In this document: positions 1-10,707 of the stretch, piece after piece | How positions within the stretch are numbered: the stretch's first letter is position 1 | Layout: each line of letters opens with the position of its first letter | DNA from: Phialophora verrucosa | Lineage: Eukaryota; Ascomycota; Eurotiomycetes; Chaetothyriales; Herpotrichiellaceae | Length of the DNA stretch: 64,000 bases | Reading direction: 5' to 3' | Assembly (NCBI GenBank): GCA_002099365.1 | Contig: MSED01000008.1 | Span: 1,302,001-1,366,000 of the forward strand | The notes under the pieces: model-generated | Seen by the model: the letters and a program-made list of their open reading frames with translations, nothing else | Database searches by the model: none | Told to the model about the DNA's origin: nothing | Program-made: the position numbers and the translations under genes

Positions 1-2736
1 AATCTGTCCTAAGCTGGATGCAAACGGGAAGCTGAAGCAGGAGATGATTTTGGTTTGGTATGCTTGAGAGCGATCATGATGTATTGAAAGGCTATTGTAC
101 TGATACTGCGCAGCAATGGTATCCGAAACGACCTACAACATCCCAACGAGTTCGTCCGCGGCAACACTCTGCGGTTCCTCGCCAAACTTCGGGAACCAGA
201 ATTGATCGAACCCCTCCTTTCCGCCGCCCAGACCTGCCTCGATCACAGACATGCATATGTGCGAAAGAACGCCGTGTGGGCTCTGGCCTCTGTGTACCAA
301 CACGCTCAGCACCTTATTCCCGATGCCCCTGACATGCTCCATACGTTTCTCGTGGGTGAGAGCGACACGACCTGCAAGAGAAATGCATTTGCTGCCTTGA
401 TGAGCATAAGTCACGAGAAGGCGTTGGAATACTTGACTGGTGTCCTGGACGGAGTGCCCAATGCAGATGAATTGCTCCAGTTGGTTGAGCTTGAATTCAT
501 CCGAAAAGATGCGGTCCAGAACCAGGCAAATAAGGCGAGGTATTTACGCTTGATCTTCGATTTACTGGAAGCGAACACGAGCACTGTCGTGTACGAGGCG
601 GCGACCTCGCTAACCACCTTGACGAGCAATCCCGTAGCCGTCAAGGCAGCGGCTGGGAAGCTCATCGAACTTAGCATTAAAGAAGCCGACAACAATGTAA
701 AGCTGATCGTGCTCGACCGGGTTGACCAATTAAGAAGACGAAACGAGGGAGTCCTGGACGACCTTACCATGGAAATTCTGCGCGTTTTGTCGAGTCCCGA
801 TTTGGATGTTCGAAGGAAGGCTCTGTCAATCGCAATGGAGATGGTCTCGAGCAAGAACGTCCAGGAAGTCATCATGCTACTCAAAAAGGAGCTCAGCAAG
901 ACGGTGGTGGAGCAGTACGAAAAGAACTCCGAATACCGTCAGCTTTTGATCCAATCGATCCATCATTGCGCCATCAAGTTCTCGGAGATTGCGGCCAGCG
1001 TTGTCGATGTTTTGATGGACTTCATTGCAGATTTCAACAACAGCTCCGCCGTGGATGTCATCTCCTTCGTGAAAGAGGTGGTAGAGAGGTTCCCCAAGCT
1101 CAGATCTTCAATCATAGAACGATTGGTTTCGACTCTGGGCGAAGTCCGCGCCGGTAAGGTCTACCGTGGCTCGCTCTGGGTCATCGGCGAGTATTCCTTG
1201 CAAGAGAACGACATCAAAGAGGCGTGGAAGCGCATCCGAGCCAGTTTAGGAGAGATCCCCATTCTCGCCTCTGAACAGCGGTTACTGGATGAGCAATCAA
1301 ATGAGGATGGCGAGCCAAAAGACCAAGTCAACGGTCACGCAACAGCCAAGGCAGCTTCTTCCGGCTCGCGAAAGGTTCTGGCTGATGGTACGTATGCCAC
1401 AGAGACGGCACTCACAAGCGATTCTGCAGTAAAAGCCAGATTGGAGGCAGTCAAAGCAGCGCAGAAACCACCGCTCAGACAGCTTATTCTTGATGGGGAC
1501 TATTACCTCTCTACGGTGCTTTCTGCCACTCTCACCAAGTTAGTCATGCGACATTCGGAAATCTCCTCAGACCAGGCCCGCACGAACGCCCTCCGTGCAG
1601 AAGCCATGCTTATCATGATCTCGATTGTCCGAGTGGGACAGTCGCAATTCGTCAAAGCACCCATTGACGAGGATTCAGTGGACCGGATAATGTCCTGCGT
1701 ACGCGCATTGGCCGAATTTTCGGAGCGTAAAGAGCTTGAAATATCATTTCTGGACGACACAAGAAAAGCCTTCCGTGCCATGGTGGAAGTCGAGGAAAAG
1801 AAACGTGCAGACAAGGATGCAGTCGAGAAGGCGAAGACAGCCACGCAAGTGGATGATGTTCTTTCGATACGACAGTTGTCGAAGAAGCATGCTCAGGACG
1901 GCATGGACGATATGGAGATTGACCTGGAGAAAGCAACCGGAGGCGATGCTTCCTTTGAGGACCTGTCCTCCAAGCTGAACCGGGTAGTGCAACTCACCGG
2001 GTTCTCAGATCCTGTATATGCCGAGGCGTATGTCAAGGTGCACCAATTCGACATCATCCTGGACGTCCTACTTGTCAACCAGACGCAGGAAACACTCCAG
2101 AATCTCTCGGTGGAGTTTGCGACGCTGGGCGACCTTAAAGTGGTTGAGCGGCCGACTACGCACAATCTGGGGCCACATGATTTCCTGAACGTGCAGTCCA
2201 CAATCAAAGTGTCAAGCACGGATACAGGCGTCATCTTTGGCAACATTGTGTATGACTCGCCATCCGGCACGGATACGCACGTGGTGATACTAAACGACAT
2301 ACATGCCGACATCATGGACTACATCCAACCCGCGACATGCTCAGAATCAGCCTTCCGGACCATGTGGACAGAGTTTGAATGGGAGAACAAGGTGAACATC
2401 AACAGCAAAGCCACGACCAAGAGCCTACGGGAGTTTTTAGATCAACTGATGAAGAGTACGAATATGACCTGTCTGACGCCCGAAGCTGGCTTGAAGGGCG
2501 ACTGCCAGTTCTTAAGCGCCAATCTGTACGCACGCAGCGTCTTCGGTGAGTGCAAACATAGTCTGAAAACCAAAATGGCGACTAACATTGGAACAGGTGA
2601 GGATGCGTTGGCGAACTTGAGTATAGAAAAGACAGCAGACAACTCGATTGTCGGCTTCATTCGGATCCGATCGCGTTCTCAAGGGTTGGCGTTGAGCCTG
2701 GGGTCATTGAAGGGACTGAAGGCCGGCACGTATTGA
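1..2736 (+). CDS. SEC26: Coatomer subunit beta (COPI), 5'-truncated by window edge
   Basis: Beta subunit of the COPI coat, which forms vesicles for Golgi-to-ER and intra-Golgi transport in the cytosol. The window opens inside an exon (codons start at base 2) that ends at 57. A 56-nt intron (58-113) follows, and the reading frame resumes at 114 with the family sequence CNGIRNDLQHPNEFVRGNTL. A second, in-frame 51-nt intron (2546-2596) interrupts the C-terminal appendage; removing it gives the continuous stretch ARSVFGEDALANLSIEK. The N-terminal part is an adaptin-like HEAT solenoid, followed by an acidic/Ala-rich linker with VNGH near 1330, then the beta-coatomer C-terminal and appendage-platform domains ending at the stop at 2734-2736. 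Roughly the first 90-100 residues lie outside the window. Family identity is very secure; the late intron is inferred because it has no stop codon. Confidence 0.95.
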
Positions 2737-3235
2737 AAAGCAGTCGTAGAGAGATAGACGTCTGCAATTGGGACGCCCTCTAGCTCCCGAGTATTGCCAT
2801 GGAAAGAAGCCTGATGCAATATATCTGAGTCTCATGCAAGGCTGACCTGCACAAGCAATGCTAGTACTGTGTAGAAAACCGCAGCGGAATTGGCGGCAGG
2901 TGAAGGAGATGCACATGCAGTTGGAATCAGGCTTTTGTTCCGGCCCGGGTCACTATTCGCCGTCTCGGAGCTGCGATTTCTCGACTCTCCTTCACCCCAG
3001 CCATCCTTTTTTGCCAACGCTGCCAACATTGCCTGCCAGCAGCATCTCTGCTCTATAATGCCTTCATGTCTTTCTTGTAGATATCACTGTAATATTTCTG
3101 GCTCTCCAGCGGCTACTCCGTACTTAATCTGACGTTCTTAACCACAATCTGCTTCATTCGTGTCATCAGGATCCGCATGTCAATGAACCGTCCGCGATCT
3201 TCATAACATTCCCGTCCTTTTGATCATTCCGGCTC
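2737..3235. other. Intergenic: SEC26 3' flank and promoter of the Cys-rich GPI gene
   Basis: No convincing ORF. The right half is pyrimidine-rich around 2985-3050, typical of fungal core promoters, and has a weak TATA-like stretch (CTATAATG) near 3051. Nothing else was seen. Confidence 0.5.
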
Positions 3236-4786
3236 ATGGCACCGTGGCTGCGACTGGCAGCATTACCTTCAGTACTTCTCCTTCTGATTTCTGCCTCCGT
3301 CTCCCCGGCTGCTTCACAGAACTTGAACCTTCGGTGGCCGTACAATCTTGCACCGGACGCGAAATACTACCCGGAAGATGAGGTCCTCCTCAAGAGAGAC
3401 ATTGACATACAGCAGAAGCTACAAAGGAGCTCTCCTACCGGAGTCAAGAAGCTGAAAGATGATGCAGGAGAGAAGTTCTACTTGGATTATTGGGGCTTCG
3501 AGGAAGAGCAAGAGGAGGCTTGGGACGGTCATTTGAGTTGGTCGAATTCCACATTCTGGGTCTCCATCGACCTGCCCGTCCGAATACATGATACCTACGA
3601 GGGCCGAGCTCGACTATTGAGACGCTTTCCAGGCTGGCATCTTTTTTCAAAACGAGCCTTCCAATGCCCAGCAGGAACATCCTCTTGCGATTCCATCGAC
3701 CGGCCCAACAGCTGCTGTGCAGCAGGATACACCTGTCAACTCGTTCAGGAGTCTGGCTCCAGTGAAGGCGACGTGGGATGCTGTCCCAACGGTCAAACCT
3801 GCGGAAACGCATTGTCCACCACCTGCGCGAGTGGGTACATTTCGTGCCCGAACAACCCAGGTGGAGGTTGCTGTTTGCCAGGATACGCATGCTATGATGT
3901 TGGATGTATACAGACAAACACAGCGACCGCATCGACGACTCCGCCTGGGCCGAGCACTACCACTGTGACGAGTTACACAACGGTCACGCCATCACAGCCT
4001 TCTTCTCCTACAACAAGCTCAAGGTCGTCAACATCTCCGACGTCCATTTCCAGCGTCACTCCCCTCCCACCACTCGTGTCAACCATTACGATAACCAGAA
4101 CAATTACATCTTCAGCCACACTTTCCCTGACATGTTCCACGGGCTTCCGATCATGTCCGGCCAGTCTTGGGGGCGGCTGCTGTCCGACAGACCGCGCATG
4201 CGGATCTGCCAATTGCCCTGCCTTATCCACATCTACAACCTCCTTGCAATCGAGCGGTACGCCGGAACCGCCCGTCCGACCGACCAGCTTGACGACGACG
4301 GTAGAGACAACAACCACGACCACTACGCCTTCGACTTCACTGTCCTATCCGGTCACGGGCTGTCCCACTGGGTTCTACGCCTGCTCCGCATACCACCAAG
4401 GCGGATGCTGTCAAATCGGACGAAATTGCGACAGTATATCATGCCCTGCGGTTGGCTCCACCACGCTGGTGTCTGGATCTAGTCTCACGATTGTGGCACC
4501 CACTGGGAGCGGGATTACTGCTCCAGGCAGTCTACTGACGGGGAATTGTGCAACAGGATGGATGACTTGTGCACCTGACGTGGGCGGAGGATGCTGTCCG
4601 AGTGGCTATGTCTGTGGAAGCGTGAGCTGTAGTATTCCCCCTGGAGCAACAAGTTCGTTGGGCATAGCGTCAGGAGGAGAGGTAGGGAAGGAACTGCCGA
4701 CGAATGTTGGAATCAGGCTGAGTGGCTCTGGGATAAACTTTTGGACATACCTGGCCCCTTGGGCGCTGATGCTCGTCTTGGTCTAA
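3236..4786 (+). CDS. Secreted, GPI-anchored cysteine-rich repeat protein
   Basis: Single-exon ORF of 516 residues; its ATG lies in the context CTCATGGCA. Residues 1-27 form a signal peptide (charged start, Leu-rich core, Ala-Ser-Gln cleavage region). Residues about 28-140 are acidic, charged and probably globular. From Cys144 on there are five cysteine modules, at about 144-189, 197-224, 300-326, 376-402 and 438-464. Each of the last four follows the pattern C-x6-C-x(6-8)-GGCC-x5-C-x3/4-C, and they are mostly separated by long Ser/Thr-rich, probably O-glycosylated linkers. The C-terminus is a hydrophobic tail after a small-residue stretch, as expected for GPI attachment. Similar GPI-predicted proteins are widespread and mostly uncharacterised in Pezizomycotina. 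A wall or cell-surface location is inferred; the function is unknown. Confidence 0.85.
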   Translation: MAPWLRLAALPSVLLLLISASVSPAASQNLNLRWPYNLAPDAKYYPEDEVLLKRDIDIQQKLQRSSPTGVKKLKDDAGEKFYLDYWGFEEEQEEAWDGHLSWSNSTFWVSIDLPVRIHDTYEGRARLLRRFPGWHLFSKRAFQCPAGTSSCDSIDRPNSCCAAGYTCQLVQESGSSEGDVGCCPNGQTCGNALSTTCASGYISCPNNPGGGCCLPGYACYDVGCIQTNTATASTTPPGPSTTTVTSYTTVTPSQPSSPTTSSRSSTSPTSISSVTPLPPLVSTITITRTITSSATLSLTCSTGFRSCPASLGGGCCPTDRACGSANCPALSTSTTSLQSSGTPEPPVRPTSLTTTVETTTTTTTPSTSLSYPVTGCPTGFYACSAYHQGGCCQIGRNCDSISCPAVGSTTLVSGSSLTIVAPTGSGITAPGSLLTGNCATGWMTCAPDVGGGCCPSGYVCGSVSCSIPPGATSSLGIASGGEVGKELPTNVGIRLSGSGINFWTYLAPWALMLVLV

Positions 4787-5194
4787 CCATTCGACTACGC
4801 ACGACAGTGGCGACGGGAAAGTGAGCTTGAGTGCGAATTTCTGCGTAATCCGGATTTCTCAGCTGATAGCCACTTCTTCCTAGCATGCCTTTTACCTGGG
4901 ACGCGCATGGGTCCGTACATACGAACAGATCGATCCCACTGGAGCACGACAACATGTCAATAGCATCTTCTCCGGCCTATCCCAGCTTGTGATTGAGATG
5001 AGTCTCTTTGGGACACTGGACACCTCCAGCTGGAACCTTCAAGCACGTTTACTCTAAGTCACTTTGCTCAAGGCCCAAAGTCAGCATGGTCGCTAGCGGG
5101 TCTGGCAGTTAGAACAACTTTCTACCCGCGAACACAAAATCATTTTGTAATCTGCCCAACTCTTCATTCCCATCTCTCTATCACATCACCAGTC
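4787..5194. other. Intergenic: downstream flank of GPI gene and promoter of MYND gene
   Basis: No supported gene. The last 60 bases before the ATG at 5195 are C/T/A-rich, as in a fungal 5' leader. No distinct motif was seen. Confidence 0.45.
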
Positions 5195-8100
5195 ATGTTG
5201 GGACCTGCCAGCGAGAAATCCGCGTGCAGCTTCTATCCGATTGGCAACACTCCGCCTGTGGACCTAACAGAGTCACTTCCTCCAGGTCAAGATGCGGCGA
5301 TACTTTTGCTAGGCTGTGGTGATGTTCGTAACGTTCTCTTTACGAGCTATGTTCGACAATGGACGGGTGAGTGGTCTCCCTGTTTGGGCGTCTGAGGACC
5401 AGTCTCCTCATCGTGGATCATTTGATCTGAAGCTGACCACAGTCCACAGACAAGAGCAAGCTTGACATAACGTGCTGCGACTTGAACGCGGAAATCATCG
5501 GTCCGCTCCTGCTTTCTATGTCCAGTGACATCTGCAGCTAACCTGCAGCTAGCAAGAAATACCCTTCTCTACACCCTCATCCTCGACGACGTCGGTGGCC
5601 AGAATACCGACCTTCTCTGGAACATCTACTACCATCCGAAAGTCGACGATGAGGCTCTGCAGCTGCTTCGCAAGCAAGCACAGAAGCTGGCAGATCTGGC
5701 CAGAACCTTTGAGCAGTGGCACCACGGTCCTTACAACGCCTTAGTTCGATTTTGCGATAAGGCCAGCTTCGACGTAGTTGCTGAGCTCTGGCGTTTCTAC
5801 AGCGTTGGCCCATCTCGGCCAGTCTGGTACCGAGCGCAACAGAGAAGGCTCAAGGAATCGTGGGAAAGAGCACAGCAAGTTCACAGAGAATCGTTCGACG
5901 GCTTCACCAACACTTCGGCTTTCCGCTCCGCGGGGCCTTGCCAAGGTCTGCTCATGGAGGATGCGAGCAAATTCGCGAAGCAGTTTTGGTCGACTGGTGT
6001 GGCTTTGGATGACGAAGAATTGGTGAAGAAGTCCCGACACCACAATCCGATGTTCGGTGAAATGCAGGGGATTTTGACCATGGTGGGATCTACGGAGCCA
6101 TTTCAGAGTTTCCACCTAGCTACTGCCTACGCGTCTCTGACACGAGATTCGCCTCTTCGGCCCGTGGAATCGGAAGGCAAGAGTACAATGGTCGTCGCGA
6201 GTGCAGCGAGAACAGCATTCCGGGCATGGTGCGAGCGCTTTCGGTCTGCAGGCGAGCGCCTGAGCCTGCGCTTCACTGTGTCGGACGCTTTGCGGTTCTG
6301 TCAAGTTCTGCAAACCTACAAAGATCGTCCAGGAGTCAACCTGCCGCTGTGGCACCGAGACGTCCTGCACTATGAACCACTTCTCTTGGATGCCCTGGAA
6401 TATTCGGTCAAAGGTTCCTCCCCGGTAGCCTTCGACGTGATCAACACCTCCAATCTCGTGGATCATCTCGGCTGCCTCAACCTTCTCGCAGCGACTGCTC
6501 CCCTTCTCAAGAAGGAAGGCTCGACTGTGTACATGGAGCTACTCCTATTGCGCGATGAGAACCTTCATGCCTACGCGAGCGGCATTCTTTGTGGAGATAT
6601 TCCCACGGTTTCAACGCTGTTTGGCCTTAATCCCGCACAGTACTGGAGCAATGCTTCGACATATTCGCCTTATGCCGAATGTGTCCTGAACGCCCTCAGC
6701 CAAGCAGACATGCAATCTCAAGGACGCTCCATTCTCAGGTGGAAGCGCGCCGACCTCAGCAATGTCAAGTTCGACCCTGAAGAACTGGCCCAATTGGTGT
6801 ACCAGATGTCTCTGCGGATGTTCGAGCACGAAAGTGAAGCCGCAATACGCTCTAAGACCCGGACCCAGCTGATCCGACATCCTGCCCAGCATCACACTCG
6901 CGCTGGCTTCTCTATCATTCTCAAAGTCATCAGAGACAACCAACTGGTAGACTTCAGCCCCTTTATCGAACAGTTGTGCTCCCTGCTGGGCGACGATGCG
7001 CAACTTGATATGGGTCCTCGTTACCAGCACTCATTGTTTGTCCACTTGCACCAGCTTGGCCTCTTCACGCCTTCCATATATAAGGGCAACATGGGTGGTG
7101 CTATGCTAAACCTAGAGGCAAGCCCACTACAAAAGTGGTCGGATATCCCGCCCACCCTGCATCTCACCTTTGTCGTCTCACAATCGATAATGGGTCTGTT
7201 TCACAAGAGAACCTCAGGAGTACGACATGAACTGAATATCTATGAAGTCACCTTGCAAAGCAGTGCGAGTGGTCAACAGAATAGCTTTCCCGACGTACAA
7301 CTTGGTGTCGGAAGCGTTCACACTACCGGAATCCGCCACACAGATACCTTCACCATCCGTGTGGAGAAAGAGAATGGATATGCTGATATGGTCGTATCCA
7401 CCATTGTACCTACGTGCCTTGTCTTGCAGGATGCCGCACTGTCGACAGAAGTGCTGTTCCATCTGATCACAACCCCGGCTTCACGACGGCTCGGCAGTGG
7501 TTCAGGTGATGACCTGGTGATTCACAAGTTCAAATTATCAGACCAGAATGTATTCATCACGAAAGATCCGCCAAATCTGGTCGGGTACATGTCGGCGTCG
7601 GTGGCCTCAGAAAACCTCCGGGATAGCATGTCTCGGACGGCCTTGACCTCACAAGCGGCATTCAATTCCCGGAGCAACACCGTCACGTTCCAAGCAATCT
7701 TCAACAGCCAGAAGAGCAGGATCCAGCAGCTTAGTGTTCATGTCGACTTATCATCAACAAAGGCCGCAGAACTGATGTCGTCGGGGGCGAACGTGCAGAT
7801 CAAGCAGCAAACTAGTTTCGTGGTTGAGCTCCGGATCAAGTCAGGACTAGCAACATTTCAGCAAGATATCAAACTCCCGCTTCCATTAGACGTGGGTGCG
7901 GGCAAGCTCAGAATTGCGCGTTCATCTTCCTACGTTGAGATAATTGCACCAGTGGCCTCGAGCGCTTGGTTGGCGCACCGGCCGGAGTCTGTATTTCCAA
8001 TCTCACTCGATCATGGCAAGCCGGTCCTCGACAATCTGCCATACGTCTATCTAGACCGTCTGCCGACCCTGGACACTCGAAACAACCGAAGACTGGAGTG

Positions 8101-8956
8101 GTTGAATGCTCACCTTGGGGCCATGTTTTCTGCTCGAGAAGGCCAGATACATGAGCAGATTACCAAGTCGGGCGGTGTGTCGAAGGACCTGCGCTACAAC
8201 TTGAAGACCATTCTCATCGACCTCATCCGTAACGCCGCAGGTTTTGGTGTCCGCCCTAGGCAGCAGATCGTGGCGATCGGGAGCGGATCTCCTCAAGCAG
8301 GATTGAACATGTTCCTACTTGTCCGGTCGAGATCCCTGAAGTTAGATCTCTCGAGCTTGAGTGTCATGCTCGACGCTGCTTTGGTGCCAGCGCCGATCCT
8401 CCTCCCGCGGCATCTGGGCATAAAGATCATAGGACATTGCAGAGGAAAGGGCATTGCCTGGGACATCGAGCCGGCGACTTTCCAAGCCTGGAAGCATGCC
8501 GCCGCCGCATTCGTGGAGAGATGTCGCGAGTGGGAGCACAGTTCCGCGTGCGAATATGCAGCCACGGGCAAATCAGTTCCACTATCGGCGAAACCAGGGG
8601 AAAGTCCAGTTTGTTCTTGCGGATTGGGCAAGTTCCCAGAGGATTACATGCCAGAATTGCCCTTCTGGAAAGAAATCGCCAAGTACTGCGTCCGCGTGGC
8701 GATTTCCCCTATTTACCATGTTCCACTCGTCGAGGAGAGCCCCGATCTTACCGGGCAGGTGGCCTGGGTGTGGGCAAAGGGGTCAAATTCCGCGGACGGC
8801 GATGACCTGCATCTGCGCTGCTGGAGTTGCAAAGCCGAGGCGACGGCGAAGAGAAAACTGATGAAATGCGGCAGGTGTAAGGTTGCGCAGTATTGCTCGA
8901 AAGGATGCCAAGTCCGCGATTGGAAAGAAGGGGGTCACAAGCTGAAGTGCGCTTGA
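5195..8956 (+). CDS. DUF4470 / MYND-type zinc-finger protein
   Basis: Three exons: 5195-5366, 5450-5500 and 5553-8956, with introns of 83 and 52 nt (the second has the branch site CTAAC). Splicing gives 1208 residues. The N-terminus carries the DUF4470 signature (GNTPPVDLT, then LLLGCGDVRN, and after splicing ITCCDLNAEIIARNTLLYTL). That frame exists only if both introns are removed, which supports the model. The middle is a long region without a recognised catalytic motif. The C-terminus is a MYND zinc finger, with ligands Cys1164, Cys1167, Cys1180, Cys1183, Cys1189, Cys1193, His1203 and Cys1207. MYND fingers bind proline-rich partner peptides; no SET domain is visible, so this is not a SMYD methyltransferase. 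The family is common in filamentous fungi and its biological role is not established. Confidence 0.9.
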
Positions 8957-9244
8957 AATCCATGGCAAGAACGGTACTTGATTGCGAGAGGTGGGTGGCT
9001 TGGATATTGGTCTCGACCTCGACGTGGTTGAGAGAGCACGATGGACGGAGGGGACGGAGGCGATAGATAGATCGAGAGCCGTTGGATACCTACCCACCAT
9101 CCGGCAGTCAAGCTACATGGTCAGAGGCCCACACACCTATTTTTCGTCCCGGCACACTCGTTGTGGAGGCACGGACTCATGTCCTGGGACTCTGCTAAAT
9201 CAAAGCCGAGTCGAATACAAGTAGAGTCAAGTACAAAAAAACAC
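8957..9244. other. Intergenic: 3' flank of MYND gene up to the 5S terminator
   Basis: Contains a short GATAGATAGATCGAG stretch near 9062 and an A-rich block at 9233-9249, which is the T-run downstream of the 5S gene on the other strand. No ORF is supported. Confidence 0.4.
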
Positions 9245-9249
9245 AAAAA
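9233..9249 (-). terminator. RNA polymerase III terminator of 5S gene
   Basis: On the minus strand, five Ts (9249-9245) come right at the end of the 5S sequence. A second T-run (about 9240-9233) is a backup a few bases further on. Oligo-T on the coding strand is the normal Pol III stop signal. Confidence 0.7.
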
Positions 9250-9367
9250 CAATCAACAATTAGGATTCCCAACTCGTCACCGACGTTGGTACTGACTAAT
9301 CGGCATGTGGCTTAAGTACGGCTGAGCGAACGGGAAGCCCTGGTTTCCACATCCTATGGTCGATTGC
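9249..9367 (-). rRNA. 5S ribosomal RNA (dispersed copy)
   Basis: Reading the minus strand from 9367 gives a 119-nt sequence with the fungal 5S core: CGACCATAGGATGTGGAAA, then GGGCTTCCCGTTCGCTCAGC, CGTACTTAAGCCACATGCCG and a GGTGACGA element. The terminal helix is complete: the first nine bases GCAATCGAC pair with the last nine GTTGATTGT, including two G-U pairs. Helix II/III (ATGTGG with CCACAT) and helix V (GATTAG with CTAATT) are also paired. The C-box-like internal promoter is intact. A run of five Ts follows directly. In Pezizomycotina, 5S genes are scattered singly, as here between two convergent protein genes. The helices appear to differ from the common N. crassa alpha type by compensating substitutions, suggesting a variant functional 5S rather than a decayed copy. 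Confidence 0.88.
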
Positions 9368-9979
9368 GAAGGGAGATATGTCTCTTGAATCTATAAAACA
9401 ATCTTTTAATTTGGAGAATGTGATCTGGGCTGGCTCTCCTTTTCAAACGCCGTCAAAACCAATCCATGGAAAGGACCGTACATGGGAGACGACTTCTTAT
9501 TTGATTTGATATATATAAGGCAGGGGGTTGTGATGGAATGTAGCTTGTCGCTTCACCTATGCGGTCTTTGACCAGGTGCTCATCCGGAAGGTATATCCCT
9601 CTGCGCCAAGTGATAACGATAGTCTTGGGACGCGGAAGACATGGCAGCAAAATACCTCCCAATGAAAGCTAACAGCAACATCGAAGCCGACGGTACATGA
9701 ATCTGTGCCAGCCAGAGTTCTCCCCGCCCTCAGAATTCGTTTCAAAGGTCATCTTCAGGAAGGCTGAACCCCCACCACGGATTGGACCCTTGAGCCCGTT
9801 CACAAGCTCGCTCCCAGAACAGAATATACTGAAAGTCGAAGTATTCCCACCCAAGATGATATTGTACCATCGTTCAGAGACTCGCGCCGGACACCGATGC
9901 TCGAATCAATTTCTTTGTGTATGTTCCTTCCCGCAATCAGACCTCCAAGAGCCTTCGCCTGCACCTAAAGACGCCACCA
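9368..9979. other. Intergenic: between 5S gene and gluconate kinase 3' end
   Basis: Contains a good plus-strand TATA-like element (GATATATATAAGG) around 9508-9520. An ATG-started ORF (9697-10056, 119 codons) lies downstream and runs antisense into the kinase 3' end. That ORF has low-complexity, Pro/Ser-rich composition and no recognised domain, so it is not called as a gene. It could be a non-coding antisense transcript. Confidence 0.35.
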
Positions 9980-10707
9980 TCATTGTTTCTGGGTGTGTTC
10001 TATATCTTCATATTCTTTCAGTTTTCCCTTTACCATCTCCAGCGCATGTCTCTTGACCAACTCTTTGTCTTCTCGCACGTCCACCTGCAAGACATCCCAC
10101 TCGAGGTCTTCCTCAGGTTCTTCCAGTGTGGTCATTTGACTGTGGACCATGTTCTCCTTCATGTAGTGGCCGACGCGAGCAGCGACTCTTGCCTGCAAGG
10201 TTGACTCGTCGACCTTGAGGTAGACAAAGTGGACTTGCACGGACGGGTATTCGTAGTTGGCGACGCGGATGACGTCCCGATACTTGCGTTTCAGGGCGGA
10301 GCATGTGACTATAACGGAGTTGGAAGTCTGGAGCTTTTTGATGGCGGCTTCTCGGAGGGTAATCAGCCAATCCCATCGGTCGGCGTCTGTGAGAGGGGTG
10401 CCAGCGGCCATCTTTTCTTTGTTGGCAATCGGATGGTACTAGCTTGCATTAGCCAAGAGGGAATGTTCAAAAGACGGGAGCAACGCACGTCATCGCCTTC
10501 GATATAGGGTAGGGACAGTTCCGTCGCAAGGTGCTGGGCGACAGTCGTTTTTCCACATCCTGCAGGTCCGGTAATGATCCAGATGTGTTCAAAGTGCTGG
10601 TCGGACTCGGGTTGCATGACTCGGGGGTTTACTTTGTAGTTTGGAGAGATAGGACGGTGGGGGTGTCGGAAGGAGTGAGGTCTTGGAGTTCGCTCTGTCG
10701 ACAACAT
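9980..10707 (-). CDS. Gluconokinase (GntK-type carbohydrate kinase)
   Basis: Phosphorylates D-gluconate to 6-phosphogluconate with ATP, feeding the pentose phosphate pathway in the cytosol. Two exons on the minus strand, 10707-10489 and 10438-9980, flank a 50-nt intron that splits the family motif: exon 1 ends IEGDD and exon 2 starts YHPIANKEKM. The product is 225 residues. The P-loop GPAGCGKTT is at 47-55. The substrate region GTPLTDADRWDWL and a VTCSALKRKYRD stretch typical of GntK follow. The first ATG at 10707 gives an extra, basic N-terminal 30 residues; Met31 (MQPESDQHFEHIWI) would give a more typical length and may be the true start. Confidence 0.93.

Noticed and set aside
3105..3135. 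Short resemblance to the 5S core (CTCCGTACTTAAT)
   Set aside because: Only a few bases match and no helices can form; coincidence.
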